Positions 20,295 to 31,637 of a stretch of DNA of 64,000 nucleotides are shown in pieces (the stretch's first letter is position 1; each line of letters opens with the position of its first letter). Where the stretch lies: contig NZ_JABWQP020000002.1 of the NCBI RefSeq assembly GCF_014268505.2, positions 310,001-374,000 of the forward strand, in the 5' to 3' direction. This DNA is from Pseudomonas khorasanensis. Lineage in GTDB: Bacteria; Pseudomonadota; Gammaproteobacteria; Pseudomonadales; Pseudomonadaceae. Both the position numbers and the translations under genes were made by a program. A model generated the notes under the pieces. That model did no database searches. It was not told the origin of the DNA and saw only the letters and a program-made list of their open reading frames with translations.

Positions 20295-20756
20295 ATGGCT
20301 TTAATCGCTCGAGCTCGCAAAAAGCGCAAGCCGGTCGCCGAGATGAACGTGGTGCCTTACATCGACGTGATGCTGGTACTGCTGGTCATCTTCATGGTGA
20401 CCGCGCCGATGCTCAATCAGGGCGTGAAAGTTGATCTGCCCAAGGTTTCCAGCGAAGCCTTGCCGCAGGACAACAACACCCAGGTCCTGACCATTTCGAT
20501 CAAGGCTGACAAGACCTATTACTGGAATCTTGGCAGCGAAGTCGATACCGAGAAGCAACAGGACAGGGCCATGACCCTGCCGCAAATGACTGACGCGGTG
20601 ACCAAGATCATTCGCGCCGGCACCGAAGGTGGCAAGCGCACCCAGGTGTTCATTCGTGGCGACAAGACTGTCGACTACGGCGCCGTCATGGGCGCCATGG
20701 GCGGGTTGCAGAAAGCCGGGGTCGGTAACGTTGGTCTGATTACCGAGGCCCCCTGA
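20295..20756 (+). CDS. tolR: TolR inner-membrane protein
   Basis: 153 residues. One membrane segment carrying the proton-handling Asp (VPYIDVMLVLLVIFMVTAP), then the periplasmic ExbD/TolR domain. Begins 14 bases after tolQ and its stop overlaps the ATG of tolA by one base (TGATG). Confidence 0.96.
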   Translation: MALIARARKKRKPVAEMNVVPYIDVMLVLLVIFMVTAPMLNQGVKVDLPKVSSEALPQDNNTQVLTISIKADKTYYWNLGSEVDTEKQQDRAMTLPQMTDAVTKIIRAGTEGGKRTQVFIRGDKTVDYGAVMGAMGGLQKAGVGNVGLITEAP

Positions 20757-21832
20757 TGCAGCAACAGCGAGAGCCGTCCGCCTCGGAAAGCTACTTCTGG
20801 CCTAGTGTTCTGGCAATTGTCCTGCACGTGCTGGTGTTCGGCATGCTGTTCGTCAGTTTTGCCTTCACACCGGAACTGCCGCCGGCCAAGCCGATTGTCC
20901 AGGCGACTCTGTACCAGCTGAAATCGAAAAGTCAGGCAACCACCCAGACCAATCAGAAGATTGCGGGTGAGGCGAAGAAATCCGCCGCGCGCCAGACCGA
21001 AGTCGAGCAGATGGAACAGAAGAAGGTCGAGCAGGAAGCGGTGAAGGCTGCGGAACAAAAGAAAGAAGACGCGGCTCAAAAAGCCGAGGAAGCCAAGAAG
21101 GCCGATGAGGCTAAAAAAGCGGACGAGGCGAAAAAAGCTGATGAAGCCAAGAAAGCCGACGACGCGAAAAAAGCCGAAGCCAAAAAGGCCGAAGAGAAAC
21201 AATTGGCTGATATAGCCAAGAAGAAGGCTGAAGACGAAGCGAAAAAGGCTGCTGAAGAAGAGGCCAAGAAAGCGGCTGCCGAAGAAGCCAAGAAAAAGAT
21301 CGTCGAAGACGCGAAGAAGAAAGCCGCCGAAGACGCCAAGAAGAAATCCGAAGCTGAAGAGGCGAAGAAGAAAATCGCCGACGAAGCGAAGAAGAAAGCG
21401 GCTGCCGATGCTGCGAAGAAGAAAGCGCAGGAAGCGGCACGCAAGTCCGCTGAAGACAAAAAGGCCCAGGCCTTGGCCGATCTGCTTTCCGACACGCCGC
21501 AGCGCCAGCAGGCCTTGGCCGATGAACAGGGTGACGAAGTCGCGGGCAGTTTCGATGACCTGATTCGTGCGCGAGCCGCAGAGGGTTGGGCTCGTCCACC
21601 TTCGGCGCGCAAAGGCATGACGGTCGTGCTGCAAATAGGCATGTTGCCGGACGGTACGGTGACTTCGGTCAGCGTTTCCAAATCCAGCGGTGACGGTCCG
21701 TTCGATGCCTCGGCAGTGGCGGCGGTCAAGAATATTGGACGTTTGACAGAAATGCAGGGAATGAAGCCGAGCGATTTCGCTCCGTATCGTTCATTCAAGA
21801 TGACATTCACACCTGAGGACCTAGCCTTGTGA
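20756..21832 (+). CDS. tolA: TolA periplasm-spanning protein
   Basis: 358 residues: an N-terminal membrane anchor (about 16-38, with the SHLS-like helix replaced by [13 protein letters not shown]), a long Ala/Lys/Glu helical domain (about 60-240), and a globular C-terminal domain ([21 protein letters not shown]) that binds TolB and Pal. Within the helical domain a hexapeptide like ADEAKK repeats about five times (21095-21180), encoded by near-identical 18-base units. It links inner and outer membranes during division. Confidence 0.96.
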   Translation: MQQQREPSASESYFWPSVLAIVLHVLVFGMLFVSFAFTPELPPAKPIVQATLYQLKSKSQATTQTNQKIAGEAKKSAARQTEVEQMEQKKVEQEAVKAAEQKKEDAAQKAEEAKKADEAKKADEAKKADEAKKADDAKKAEAKKAEEKQLADIAKKKAEDEAKKAAEEEAKKAAAEEAKKKIVEDAKKKAAEDAKKKSEAEEAKKKIADEAKKKAAADAAKKKAQEAARKSAEDKKAQALADLLSDTPQRQQALADEQGDEVAGSFDDLIRARAAEGWARPPSARKGMTVVLQIGMLPDGTVTSVSVSKSSGDGPFDASAVAAVKNIGRLTEMQGMKPSDFAPYRSFKMTFTPEDLAL

Positions 21833-23130
21833 GAAACCTTCTTCGAGGAATGCTGGTCGTGATCTGCTGTATGGCAGGGATCGCGATGGCAGATGAAAAG
21901 AACATTCTGGTGACCAGCGGCAGCGATCGGGCAACTCCGATCGCCGTCGTACCGTTCGGCATGCAGGGCGGCGCGGTGCTGCCGGACGACATGGCAGAAA
22001 TCATTGGTAATGACTTGCGCAACTCGGGCTACTACTCGCCGATTCCCAAGCAAAACATGATCAGCCAGCCAAGCCAGCCGAGCGAAATCATCTTCCGCGA
22101 CTGGAAGGCGGTAGGCGCCCAATACATTATGGTCGGCAGCATCGCCCCTGCGGGCGGTCGTCTGCAGGTGCAGTGGGCATTGTTCAACGTCGCCACCGAG
22201 CAGAAAGTGGCCGACGGCAGTGTTTCCGGCACGACCGATCAACTGCGCGACATGGCGCACTTCATTTCCGACCAGTCGTTCAAGCAGCTGACCGGCATTG
22301 ACGGCGCATTCTCGACGCGTCTGCTGTACGTGACAGCCGAGCGTTTCTCTGAAAAGAACACGCGCTATACGCTGCAACGTTCCGACTATGATGGCGCCCG
22401 TGCTGTGACGCTGTTGCAATCGCGCGAGCCGATCCTGTCGCCGCGTTTCGCGCCGGATGGCAAGCGTATCGCCTACGTTTCGTTCGAGCAGAAGCGTCCG
22501 CGCATCTTCATGCAGAACATCGACACTGGTCGCCGTGAGCAGATCACCAACTTTGAAGGCCTGAACGGCGCGCCTGCATGGTCGCCCGATGGCAATCGCC
22601 TGGCGTTCGTCCTGTCCAAGGACGGTAACCCGGATATTTATGTGATGAACCTTGGTTCGCGTCAGATCACCCGCGTCACCGCAGGTCCTGGCATCAACAC
22701 CGAACCATACTGGGGCAAGGATGGCTCGACCATCTACTTCACGTCAGACCGTGGCGGCAAACCACAGATCTATAAAACCAGCGCCAGTGGCGGTGGTGCC
22801 GAGCGTGTGACGTTCGTTGGCAACTACAACGCCAACCCGAAACTGTCGGCTGATGAAAAGACTTTGGTGATGATTCATCGTCAGGATGGCTTCACCAATT
22901 TCAAGGTGGCAGCTCAGGATCTGCAGCGAGGTAGTGTAAAGATCCTCACTGATAGCACTCTGGACGAGTCACCTACTGTTGCGCCCAACGGCACCATGGT
23001 AATCTACGCCACCCGCCAACAGGGCCGGGGAGTCTTGATGCTCGTGTCCATTAATGGACGCGTGAGGCTCCCGCTTCCTACCGCTCAAGGCGAAGTCAGA
23101 GAACCGTCCTGGTCCCCTTACCTGAAGTGA
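21829..23130 (+). CDS. tolB: TolB periplasmic beta-propeller protein
   Basis: 433 residues. Signal peptide [20 protein letters not shown], an N-terminal alpha/beta domain ([11 protein letters not shown]), then a six-bladed propeller with the repeated [35 protein letters not shown] motifs. It binds Pal and TolA. The GTG start at 21829 overlaps the tolA stop by 4 bases. Confidence 0.96.
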   Translation: MRNLLRGMLVVICCMAGIAMADEKNILVTSGSDRATPIAVVPFGMQGGAVLPDDMAEIIGNDLRNSGYYSPIPKQNMISQPSQPSEIIFRDWKAVGAQYIMVGSIAPAGGRLQVQWALFNVATEQKVADGSVSGTTDQLRDMAHFISDQSFKQLTGIDGAFSTRLLYVTAERFSEKNTRYTLQRSDYDGARAVTLLQSREPILSPRFAPDGKRIAYVSFEQKRPRIFMQNIDTGRREQITNFEGLNGAPAWSPDGNRLAFVLSKDGNPDIYVMNLGSRQITRVTAGPGINTEPYWGKDGSTIYFTSDRGGKPQIYKTSASGGGAERVTFVGNYNANPKLSADEKTLVMIHRQDGFTNFKVAAQDLQRGSVKILTDSTLDESPTVAPNGTMVIYATRQQGRGVLMLVSINGRVRLPLPTAQGEVREPSWSPYLK

Positions 23131-23182
23131 GCGGGTGCTACACGTTTTACTTAACACACTGGGGTTCATTAGGAGTTTCACG

Positions 23183-23680
23183 ATGGAAATGCTGAAGTTT
23201 GGTAAGTTTGCTGCGCTGGCTCTGGCCATGGCTGTAGCTGTAGGTTGCTCGTCCAAAGGCGGCGACAACGCCGGTGAAGGCGCTGTTGATCCAAACGCTG
23301 GTTACGGCGCAAACACTGGTGCCGTTGACGGTTCCCTGAGCGAAGAAGCTGCTCTGCGCGCAATCACCACCTTCTACTTCGAATACGACAGCTCGGACCT
23401 GAAGCCAGAAGCCATGCGCGCTCTGGACGTTCACGCCAAAGACCTGAAAGCAAACGGCGCTCGCGTTGTTCTGGAAGGCAACACCGACGAACGTGGTACT
23501 CGTGAGTACAACATGGCACTGGGCGAGCGTCGTGCGAAAGCCGTTCAGCGCTACCTGGTACTGCAAGGTGTTTCCCCAGCTCAGCTGGAACTGGTTTCCT
23601 ATGGCGAAGAGCGTCCAGTTGCTACCGGCAACGACGAGCAGTCCTGGGCTCAAAACCGTCGCGTCGAACTGCGTAAGTAA
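23183..23680 (+). CDS. pal: Peptidoglycan-associated lipoprotein Pal (OprL)
   Basis: 165 residues. Lipoprotein signal with lipobox VAVGC, giving the lipidated Cys22. The OmpA-like peptidoglycan-binding domain contains [14 protein letters not shown] and [20 protein letters not shown], with the Asp and Arg that hold diaminopimelate. I start at ATG 23183 because AGGAG sits 8 bases before it and the signal peptide begins there; the frame is open 16 codons upstream. In Pseudomonas the protein is often called OprL. Confidence 0.96.
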   Translation: MEMLKFGKFAALALAMAVAVGCSSKGGDNAGEGAVDPNAGYGANTGAVDGSLSEEAALRAITTFYFEYDSSDLKPEAMRALDVHAKDLKANGARVVLEGNTDERGTREYNMALGERRAKAVQRYLVLQGVSPAQLELVSYGEERPVATGNDEQSWAQNRRVELRK

Positions 23681-23686
23681 TTCGAT

Positions 23687-24520
23687 ATGCGAACGTGCCG
23701 TCGTGCTGTAACTGTTCTGGCTCTCAGCCTCGCGCCGCTTGCGGCGTGGGCTGCGGTTCCTGTGGTCGATGACAACTCCGGTTATAACAATAGCGGGAGC
23801 AGTTATCCGCCTGCGGGTTACGGTACGAACGGCGCCTATGCCGGGGGAGCGGCTTCGGCCCCTGCCTCGGCACAAGGCATGCTGTTCAACCAATTGCAAC
23901 AGATGCAGGATCAGCTATCGCGCCAGCAAGGTGTGATCGAAGAACTGCAGAATCAGGTTGCGCGCATGAAGCAGGAATCCCTGGAGCGATACCAGGATCT
24001 TGATCGGCGCATAGGATCCGGCGTTGCACCAGCCGCGACTCCCGAGAATTCTTCTGCCGGTGGCGACGCAAGTGCCGCTGCTGGCGCTGCCGCAGGTGCC
24101 GGGGCTGCTGCCCAGGCGCCTGCTGCGGGTAGTGAGCCGGCTGATCCGGCGAAAGAAAAGCTCTATTACGATGCTGCTTTCGACCTGATCAAAGCCAAGG
24201 ATTTCGACAAGGCCAGCCAGGCTTTTGCCGCTTTCCTGCGCAAATACCCGAACAGCCAATACGCGGGCAACGCCCAGTACTGGTTGGGCGAAGTGAACCT
24301 GGCAAAGGGTGATCTGCAAGGCGCAGGTCAGGCTTTCGCCAAGGTTTCGCAGTTGTATCCCAAGCACAACAAGGTGCCGGATTCGCTGTACAAGCTGGCT
24401 GACGTAGAGCGCCGCCTCGGTCATACCGACAAGGTCAAAGGCATTCTGCAGCAGGTGGTGGCCCAATATCCGGGCACTTCCGCCGCTCAGTTGGCTCAAC
24501 GCGATCTGCAGCGCATGTAG
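23687..24520 (+). CDS. cpoB: CpoB/YbgF, cell division coordinator of the Tol-Pal system
   Basis: 277 residues. Signal peptide ending AAWA, a coiled coil for trimerisation (LFNQLQQMQDQLSRQQGVIEELQNQ, shown here only in outline), a low-complexity Ala/Gly linker (about 125-155), and C-terminal TPR repeats (YYDAAFDLIKAKDFDKASQA, QYAGNAQYWLGEVNLAKGDL). CpoB links Tol function to peptidoglycan synthesis. Six bases after pal; followed by a terminator that closes the operon. Confidence 0.94.
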   Translation: MRTCRRAVTVLALSLAPLAAWAAVPVVDDNSGYNNSGSSYPPAGYGTNGAYAGGAASAPASAQGMLFNQLQQMQDQLSRQQGVIEELQNQVARMKQESLERYQDLDRRIGSGVAPAATPENSSAGGDASAAAGAAAGAGAAAQAPAAGSEPADPAKEKLYYDAAFDLIKAKDFDKASQAFAAFLRKYPNSQYAGNAQYWLGEVNLAKGDLQGAGQAFAKVSQLYPKHNKVPDSLYKLADVERRLGHTDKVKGILQQVVAQYPGTSAAQLAQRDLQRM

Positions 24521-24540
24521 GCTGTTTGAACCGTTTTGAA

Positions 24541-24568
24541 GAAACCCGCGCCTGTCGCGGGTTTTTTC
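24541..24568 (+). terminator. Terminator of the tol-pal operon
   Basis: AACCCGCG / CGCGGGTT stem around CCTGT and TTTTTT run. Confidence 0.92.
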
Positions 24569-24685
24569 GTTAGAATTCACGCCCTTTTTCTGAAACACGC
24601 TTCTTGCGGTCTGCGCGTTGGCGGGATTGCCTGAAGTGCCTGACGGAGGCGGACAGCCTGTTTAGCTGTTACGCCCGTGGCGACT

Positions 24686-25333
24686 ATGCAAGACACATTG
24701 AGAATTACCGAAGTTTTCTACTCGTTGCAGGGGGAAACGCGGACTGCCGGGCTGCCCACTGTTTTCGTGCGCCTGACCGGCTGCCCACTGCGTTGCCAGT
24801 ACTGCGACAGCGCCTATGCGTTCAGTGGCGGCACCGTCCGCACCCTCGACGATATCCTCGAACAAGTGGCCGGGTTTCGTCCGCGCTACGTGTGCGTTAC
24901 CGGTGGTGAGCCGCTGGCGCAACCGAACGCTATCCCTTTGCTCAAACAGTTATGTGATGCCGGTTACGAGGTCTCGCTGGAAACCAGCGGCGCTCTCGAC
25001 GTCTCGGCGGTCGACCCGCGCGTCAGTCGCGTGGTCGACCTGAAGACGCCGGGTTCGAAAGAAGCCCATCGCAACCGTTACGAAAACATCGAACTGCTGA
25101 CGCCCAACGACCAGGTCAAGTTTGTCATCTGCTCGCGGGAAGACTACGACTGGGCGGTGTCCAAGCTGATTCAGTACGGTCTCGATCGGCGTGCCGGTGA
25201 AGTACTGTTCTCCCCGAGTCACCACGACCTGAACGCACGGGAACTGGCGGACTGGGTGGTGGCGGACAACCTGCCAGTGCGCCTGCAATTGCAGCTGCAT
25301 AAATATCTATGGAATGACGAGCCGGGGCGCTGA
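24686..25333 (+). CDS. queE: 7-carboxy-7-deazaguanine synthase QueE (radical SAM)
   Basis: 215 residues. It makes the 7-deazaguanine core of queuosine. The radical SAM cluster site CPLRCQYC is a standard CxxxCxxC and the GGEP motif follows ([10 protein letters not shown]). I start at ATG 24686 (MQDTLRITE), the start seen in relatives; a GTG three codons earlier is possible. No clear ribosome site is visible for either. queC starts one base after its stop. Confidence 0.94.
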   Translation: MQDTLRITEVFYSLQGETRTAGLPTVFVRLTGCPLRCQYCDSAYAFSGGTVRTLDDILEQVAGFRPRYVCVTGGEPLAQPNAIPLLKQLCDAGYEVSLETSGALDVSAVDPRVSRVVDLKTPGSKEAHRNRYENIELLTPNDQVKFVICSREDYDWAVSKLIQYGLDRRAGEVLFSPSHHDLNARELADWVVADNLPVRLQLQLHKYLWNDEPGR

Positions 25334-25334
25334 T

Positions 25335-26027
25335 ATGACTGAACAACTGAACACCACTGAAAAACGCGCGGTCATTCTGCTCTCCGGCGGCCTTGATTCT
25401 GCCACCGTCGTAGCCATGGCGCGCGCCGAAGGCTACAGCTGCTACACCATGAGTTTCGATTACGGCCAACGTTCCCACGCCGAGTTGCACGCCGCTGCAC
25501 GTGTCGCGCGCGACTTGGGTGTGGTTGAACACAAGGTTATCGGCCTCAATCTGAACGGCATGGGCGGCTCGGCCCTGACTGACTCCAGCATTGATATCCC
25601 GGAAGAGCTGGGTGAAGGCATTCCGGTAACCTACGTGCCGGCGCGCAATACCGTGTTCCTGTCTCTCGCACTGGGCTGGGCAGAAGTGCTCGGCGCTCGC
25701 GATATTTTCATCGGTGTCAACGCGGTGGATTATTCGGGTTACCCGGATTGCCGTCCGGAGTTCATCGAATCGTTCGAGCGCATGGCTAATCTGGCGACCA
25801 AGGCCGGAGTCGAGGGCAACGGCTTCCGCATCCAGGCACCGTTGCAAAACCTCAGCAAGGCGCAGATCGTACAGGCGGGCGTGAAGCTGGGCGTTGATTA
25901 CGGGCTGACCGTTTCCTGTTATCAGGCGGACGACGACGGCCGTGCATGCGGCAAATGCGACAGCTGCCGCCTGCGTGCGGAAGGCTTTGCGGCGGCAGGT
26001 GTGAGCGACCCAACACCTTATTTTTGA
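25335..26027 (+). CDS. queC: 7-cyano-7-deazaguanine synthase QueC
   Basis: 230 residues. It converts carboxy-deazaguanine to preQ0 with ATP and ammonia. The PP-loop SGGLDSATV is at residue 14 on, and the C-terminal zinc site is [17 protein letters not shown] (four Cys). Start ATG 25335 ([10 protein letters not shown]), one base past queE. Confidence 0.95.
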   Translation: MTEQLNTTEKRAVILLSGGLDSATVVAMARAEGYSCYTMSFDYGQRSHAELHAAARVARDLGVVEHKVIGLNLNGMGGSALTDSSIDIPEELGEGIPVTYVPARNTVFLSLALGWAEVLGARDIFIGVNAVDYSGYPDCRPEFIESFERMANLATKAGVEGNGFRIQAPLQNLSKAQIVQAGVKLGVDYGLTVSCYQADDDGRACGKCDSCRLRAEGFAAAGVSDPTPYF

Positions 26028-26047
26028 TTTTTTTCAAAAAGGTGTTG
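26012..26047 (+). terminator. AT-rich hairpin overlapping the queC stop
   Basis: CAACACCTT pairs with AAGGTGTTG, continuing with TTTGA/TCAAA inside. It contains the queC stop codon and touches the -35 element of the tRNA promoter; it may end the queEC transcript. Confidence 0.5.
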
Positions 26048-26072
26048 AATAGTCCTTAAAAATCAGTATTAT
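26045..26072 (+). promoter_or_regulatory. Promoter of tRNA-Lys
   Basis: TTGAAT (26045-26050) and TATTAT (26067-26072) with a 16-base spacer; the start would fall about 12 bases before the tRNA. Confidence 0.7.
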
Positions 26073-26089
26073 ACGCGCCACCACACAGC

Positions 26090-26165
26090 GGGTCGTTAGC
26101 TCAGTTGGTAGAGCAGTTGGCTTTTAACCAATTGGTCGTAGGTTCGAATCCCACACGACCCACCA
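26090..26165 (+). tRNA. tRNA-Lys (anticodon TTT)
   Basis: 76 bases with encoded CCA. Acceptor arms GGGTCGT and ACGACCC pair perfectly; D-arm AGCTCAGTTGGTAGAGC, anticodon loop CTTTTAA, T-loop GGTTCGAATCC. Reads AAA and AAG codons. Confidence 0.98.
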
Positions 26166-26180
26166 TATTTGGCGGTTTAG

Positions 26181-26226
26181 AAAATCCGGAAGGCCCACGA
26201 AAGTGAGGATTTCCGGGTTTTTTTTT
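26181..26226 (+). terminator. Terminator after tRNA-Lys
   Basis: AATCCGGAA and TTCCGGGTT arms around a loop with GTGAGG, followed by nine Ts. Confidence 0.85.
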
Positions 26227-26255
26227 GCCTGCAATTCGGGCATTAGCTGTTTCAG

Positions 26256-26275
26256 CCGCGTCAGCGCTGACGCGG
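26256..26275. promoter_or_regulatory. Perfect 20-bp palindrome upstream of nadA
   Basis: CCGCGTCAGCGCTGACGCGG is fully self-complementary with no spacer, about 160 bases before nadA. It might be an operator or a cruciform; I know no regulator for it. Confidence 0.4.
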
Positions 26276-26436
26276 GTCAGAATCACCTTTTGTATCAACG
26301 GGATATTCTGTAGCCTTGCGCAGCTTCAACGCTGTCCGTGCCTGATGAAACTCACTTTCCCGGCGGTACCCTCAAGCGGTCCGGAGCCGGGTGTATACTC
26401 GACTTTCGCGCGAAAGCGCCTGCAGGTCTTGCGAAC

Positions 26437-27495
26437 ATGACGCAGATTTCCGAACGCCTTCTGGTTCAAGCTCACCTCGATGCCAAACAGCCCAAACCGC
26501 TGACTGCCGAGGAAGAGGCTTATTACCGTTCCGCCATCGCCGCCGAGCTCAAGGCTCAGGACGCGGTATTGGTCGCCCACTTTTATTGCGATCCGGTGAT
26601 TCAGGCCCTGGCCGAAGAAACCGGCGGCTGTGTCTCCGACTCCCTTGAAATGGCGCGCTTCGGCAACGCCCATCCGGCCAAGACCGTTGTGGTTGCCGGC
26701 GTGAAGTTCATGGGCGAGACCGCGAAGATTCTCAACCCGGAAAAGCGCGTGCTGATGCCGACCCTGGAGGCGACCTGCTCGCTGGATCTCGGTTGCCCGG
26801 TCGACGAGTTCTCGGCGTTCTGCGATCAGCACCCCGAGCGTACGGTGGTGGTTTACGCCAATACCTCGGCCGCCGTGAAAGCTCGGGCCGACTGGGTTGT
26901 AACGTCGAGCTGCGCACTGGAAATCGTCGAAAGCCTGATGGATAACGGTGAGACGATTATCTGGGGCCCGGACAAGCATTTGGGCACGTACATTCAGCGC
27001 AAGACCGGCGCCGATATGTTGCTGTGGGACGGTGCCTGCATCGTTCACGAAGAGTTCAAGTCCAAGCAGCTCGAAGACATGAAAGCGCTGTACCCGGACG
27101 CTGCAATTCTGGTGCACCCGGAATCGCCGACCTCGGTGATCGAGCTGGCCGACGCCGTCGGGTCCACCAGCCAACTGATCGCCGCTGCGCAATCCTTGCC
27201 GAACAAGACCCTGATCGTCGCAACCGACCGTGGCATCTTCTACAAGATGCAGCAGTTGTGCCCGGACAAAGTCTTCATCGAGGCGCCAACTGCCGGTAAC
27301 GGCGCCGCCTGCCGCAGTTGCGCGCATTGCCCCTGGATGGCCATGAACACCCTTGAGCGCACGCTCAAGAGCTTGAAGGAAGGCACGAATGAGATCTTTG
27401 TTGATCCGGCGTTGATTCCGCAGGCGATTCGGCCATTGAAGCGAATGCTGGATTTCACCCAGGCGGCGCGGATGAAGCTCGCCGGTAACGCCTGA
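26437..27495 (+). CDS. nadA: Quinolinate synthase NadA
   Basis: 352 residues. Condenses iminoaspartate with dihydroxyacetone phosphate to quinolinate for NAD synthesis, using a [4Fe-4S] cluster. The three ligand Cys are in [20 protein letters not shown] and [11 protein letters not shown] start at ATG 26437 (MTQISERLL); 33 upstream codons in frame do not resemble the family. A TATACT element at 26394-26399 is a candidate -10, followed by a 14-base palindrome CTTTCGCGCGAAAG in the leader. Confidence 0.96.
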   Translation: MTQISERLLVQAHLDAKQPKPLTAEEEAYYRSAIAAELKAQDAVLVAHFYCDPVIQALAEETGGCVSDSLEMARFGNAHPAKTVVVAGVKFMGETAKILNPEKRVLMPTLEATCSLDLGCPVDEFSAFCDQHPERTVVVYANTSAAVKARADWVVTSSCALEIVESLMDNGETIIWGPDKHLGTYIQRKTGADMLLWDGACIVHEEFKSKQLEDMKALYPDAAILVHPESPTSVIELADAVGSTSQLIAAAQSLPNKTLIVATDRGIFYKMQQLCPDKVFIEAPTAGNGAACRSCAHCPWMAMNTLERTLKSLKEGTNEIFVDPALIPQAIRPLKRMLDFTQAARMKLAGNA

Positions 27496-27514
27496 GATAA
27501 ACAAAACACAGATC

Positions 27515-27608
27515 CTGTGGGAGCGAGCCTGCTCGCGAAAGCGGTGTATCAGTCACCATTAAGGCCGAATGACACGACGCCCCTTCGCGAGCAGGCTCGC
27601 TCCCACAG
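27515..27608. repeat. REP doublet (REPIN), family A
   Basis: Plus core 27515-27543 and minus core 27584-27608 between the convergent nadA and RDD genes. Confidence 0.9.
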
Positions 27609-27626
27609 TGTTTTGTGGCGGTTGAC

Positions 27627-28115
27627 CTACTTGGTCTTTTTCGGGATCCGCACGACCCGGGAATCCGAGTAGATGTCATGCCACGTGCGTTTCTGCTTGT
27701 CATACAGCGACCAGAGGAATCCCAGGCCCACGCATAGCCACGACGCAATCGACACCATGAACCGCAACAGGGCCTGCCAGACGCTGATTGCGCGGCCATC
27801 GGCGTTTTGCACGCGGATACCCCACACCTGCATGCCCAGTGTCTGCCCGCCATGGGTCCAGAACTTGGCGAAGAAGCCGAACAACACCAATAACAGCACC
27901 GTCGAATACAGTGGATCGCCGTCCAGTTGTCCGGCGTCGGTCATCACCCGCAGACGCTCTTCGCCGATGATCGCTGCCTGAATGAGCTTGTAGATGAACC
28001 CCGTAACGATCAACAGGGCCGTACACAACAGAAAATCATAGAACATCGCGGCCAGGCGTCGGCCGAGACCAACGGCCGGAAAGTCGCCCTGTGGGATGAG
28101 CAGGTGTTTCGACAT
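27627..28115 (-). CDS. RDD family membrane protein
   Basis: 162 residues. The RDD signature (Arg, Asp, Asp) is visible in GLGRRLAAMFYDFLL and the later LYDKQKRTWHDIYSDSRVV. Membrane segments are near 23-43, 70-90 and 115-140. Function unknown, some members transport ions or osmolytes. Start at ATG 28115 (MSKHLLIPQGDFP); the 16 codons before it include the neighbouring terminator. Convergent with nadA. Confidence 0.85.
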   Translation of the reverse strand: MSKHLLIPQGDFPAVGLGRRLAAMFYDFLLCTALLIVTGFIYKLIQAAIIGEERLRVMTDAGQLDGDPLYSTVLLLVLFGFFAKFWTHGGQTLGMQVWGIRVQNADGRAISVWQALLRFMVSIASWLCVGLGFLWSLYDKQKRTWHDIYSDSRVVRIPKKTK

Positions 28116-28164
28116 GGCAGCCTCTGGGCGCAAAGTGAAGCGCCATTTTACGGATTCGCGCACA

Positions 28165-28201
28165 CAAAAAAGCCCCTGATATCAATATCAGGGGCTTTTT
28201 C
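28165..28201. terminator. Terminator between the cold-shock and RDD genes
   Basis: AAGCCCCTGATAT / ATATCAGGGGCTT stem with A-run and T-run; ends the cold-shock transcript on the minus strand. Confidence 0.92.
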
Positions 28202-28211
28202 GTTACAGAGA

Positions 28212-28424
28212 TCAGGCTTCTGCTTGTACTTCGTCGGCCTGCATGCCTTTCTGGCCCTGTACGGCGACGAAAGTCACTTTCTGGCCTTCTTTCAGGCTCT
28301 TGAAGCCGTTGCCCTGAATGGCGCGGAAATGCACAAACAGATCCGGACCGCTTTCAGGAGTGATAAAACCAAAACCTTTCTCGTCGTTAAACCACTTGAC
28401 GGTACCGCTCTGACGTGTGGACAT
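28212..28424 (-). CDS. Small cold-shock protein (CspA family)
   Basis: 70 residues, one complete cold-shock domain with RNP1 KGFGFITP and RNP2 DLFVHF. Such proteins bind single-stranded RNA or DNA and melt structure. AAAGGAAATAAGAA precedes the ATG. Upstream lie 404 gene-free bases, consistent with the long leader usual for cold-shock genes. It shares its domain with the membrane-fused protein at 11.5-12.1 kb. Confidence 0.95.
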   Translation of the reverse strand: MSTRQSGTVKWFNDEKGFGFITPESGPDLFVHFRAIQGNGFKSLKEGQKVTFVAVQGQKGMQADEVQAEA

Positions 28425-28828
28425 TTCTTATTTCCTTTGACGCAAAAAATTGATGGCAGTCTCTTTCTCATGAAAGAGTACTGGGGCTGGTTGCAAGGAG
28501 TAAGAAGACGTCGAGCGGGATGTAGCTAACTTGTAGGCTACTGCCCAGGTCACGATTCAAAGCTGACCCATGCAAACACAGTGGACAAACTCTACGCCAA
28601 CTATGGGAGGAAAAACAAGCCCTGCGAAGGCCCCGGTTTTACTGACCTTGATGGCAGTTAGTCAGTTCGCTAGTGCGGTCTTAGACGATTGTCTGGTTCT
28701 AGTTTCAGGAAACGTTATAAGCGACGTTCATATGTGAATCACATGTAAGAAAACGCACTGTTTTATGGCGATTGCGTTACACAGTAGTGCATGCATAACG
28801 CAATCGCGTTACTTATAGAAACAGGCGA
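28425..28828. other. Gene-free region between csp and gcvT; leader and promoter presumed
   Basis: 404 bases, AT-richer than the flanks, no plausible frame. Contains the inverted repeat described at 28768-28807. It must hold the promoter and 5' leader of the cold-shock gene and the transcript end of gcvT. Confidence 0.55.
28768..28807. repeat. 12-bp perfect inverted repeat
   Basis: GCGATTGCGTTA and TAACGCAATCGC separated by 16 bases, 22 bases past the gcvT stop. No T-run; could be an operator for the cold-shock gene or a weak terminator. Confidence 0.6.
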
Positions 28829-29953
28829 TCATCCACGATAGTAGCGTTGCGGAACAAATGGCATTTTGCTTACAAGCATTTGCACCTTTTTCCCACGGAC
28901 GATTGCCCAGACCGGGGTATCAATAGCGACGTAGGCGCTGTCCAGATAACCCATTGCCAATGGCCCGCCCAGGGACGGACCGAAACCACCGCTGCACACA
29001 GCGCCGATGATCTCGCCGGCCTCGTTGACGATTTCTGCGCCCTCACGCACCGGCGTGCGTTCTTGGGGCAGAAGGCCGACGCGTTTGCGCGCAACGCCGT
29101 TCTGTTGTTGAGTAAAAATTTGCTCCGCACCCGGGAAACCCCCGGCCCGCGCGCCATCGGCACGACGAGGCTTGGAAATTGCCCACAGCAGGCTGGCTTC
29201 GATCGGGGTGGTTTCGGCGTTCATGTCGTGGCCGTACAGACACAGACCCGCTTCCAGGCGCAGCGAATCGCGAGCGCCGAGGCCGATGGCCTGGACCTCG
29301 GGTTCGGCGAGCAGGGCACGGGCGAGTTTTTCCGCGTCAGCGGCCGGCACCGAAATTTCGAAACCGTCTTCCCCGGTGTAACCCGAACGGCTGACAAAGC
29401 AGTCAACGCCCAGCAGGTTTACGCGAGCGAACTGCATGAACGTCATCTTCGCCACGTCGGGTGCCAGACGAGCCAGGACAGTAACTGCCGCAGGACCTTG
29501 CAAGGCGAGCAGGGCGCGCTCTTCGAACAGCGCCGTAATGGTGCACTGATCGCCGATGTGTTTTTGCAGGTGGGCCAGGTCTTGATCCTTGCAAGCGGCG
29601 TTGACCACCAGGAACAGCTCGTCTTTACCCAGGTTTGCAACCATCAGGTCATCAAGGATGCCACCGGTTTCGTTGGTGAACATCGCATAACGCTGCATGC
29701 CCGCCGGCAAGTCGATGATGTCCACGGGCACCAGCGTTTCCAGAGCCTCGGCGGCATTGGCGCCGGTCAGGCGGATCTGGCCCATGTGCGAAACATCGAA
29801 CAACCCGGCCTGTTCACGGGTGTGCTGATGTTCTTTCATTACGCCGAGCGGGTATTGAACCGGCATGTCATAGCCGGCGAACGGCACCATGCGGGCGCCG
29901 AGTTCGATGTGCAGAGCGTGCAGCGGGGTTTTCGACAGTTGTTCGGTGGACAT
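28829..29953 (-). CDS. gcvT: Aminomethyltransferase, glycine cleavage T-protein
   Basis: 374 residues. Takes the aminomethyl group from lipoylated GcvH, releases ammonia and gives methylene-tetrahydrofolate. Family marks are [16 protein letters not shown] near the N-terminus, [13 protein letters not shown], and [11 protein letters not shown], which includes the folate-site Asp region. I use ATG 29953 ([11 protein letters not shown]) preceded by AAGGAG; the frame runs 17 codons further without support. Last gene of gcvH-gcvP-sdaA-gcvT. Confidence 0.95.
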   Translation of the reverse strand: MSTEQLSKTPLHALHIELGARMVPFAGYDMPVQYPLGVMKEHQHTREQAGLFDVSHMGQIRLTGANAAEALETLVPVDIIDLPAGMQRYAMFTNETGGILDDLMVANLGKDELFLVVNAACKDQDLAHLQKHIGDQCTITALFEERALLALQGPAAVTVLARLAPDVAKMTFMQFARVNLLGVDCFVSRSGYTGEDGFEISVPAADAEKLARALLAEPEVQAIGLGARDSLRLEAGLCLYGHDMNAETTPIEASLLWAISKPRRADGARAGGFPGAEQIFTQQQNGVARKRVGLLPQERTPVREGAEIVNEAGEIIGAVCSGGFGPSLGGPLAMGYLDSAYVAIDTPVWAIVRGKKVQMLVSKMPFVPQRYYRG

Positions 29954-30008
29954 GCGTGGCTCCTTGAATGGGTGGTTGGGGATGGCGCTCAAGATCAAGG
30001 TCAAGAGC

Positions 30009-30042
30009 CCCTCACCCCAGCCCTCTCCCGGAGGGAGAGGGA
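30009..30042. repeat. Palindromic repeat, family D (CCCTCACCCCAGCCCTCTCC type)
   Basis: CCTCACCCCAGCCCTCTCCC followed by GGAGGGAGAGGG; the inner CCCTCTCC/GGAGAGGG arms can pair. A repeat of this type is frequent in bacterial intergenic DNA. It sits between sdaA and gcvT. Confidence 0.65.
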
Positions 30043-30055
30043 GTTAATTACGCGA

Positions 30056-31432
<1,377 letters not shown>

Positions 31433-31495
31433 GAGTGGTTCTCCGGTTTCTTGTTATAGGGATTGGCGAAAGTCCGAAATCGGTTGCAGATCCCT

Positions 31496-31584
31496 TGTGG
31501 GAGCGAGCCTGCTCTCGAAAGCGCTGTGTCAGCCAACCTCTCATTAACTGACACTACGCTTTCGCGAGCAGGCTCGCTCCCACA
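31496..31584. repeat. REP doublet (REPIN), family A
   Basis: Plus core 31496-31523 (one base altered, CTCTCGAA) and minus core 31559-31584, between gcvP and sdaA inside the operon. Confidence 0.9.
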
Positions 31585-31637
31585 GGGGGATCTGTGGTGT
31601 TGCAGAAATCGGGGCGATTAAAGCGCCCCTCATTCGT

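Noticed and set aside
26101..26298. A minus-strand frame over the tRNA ending GRVGFEPTTNWLKANCSTN
   Set aside because: This is the antisense translation of tRNA-Lys, a well-known false protein in databases.
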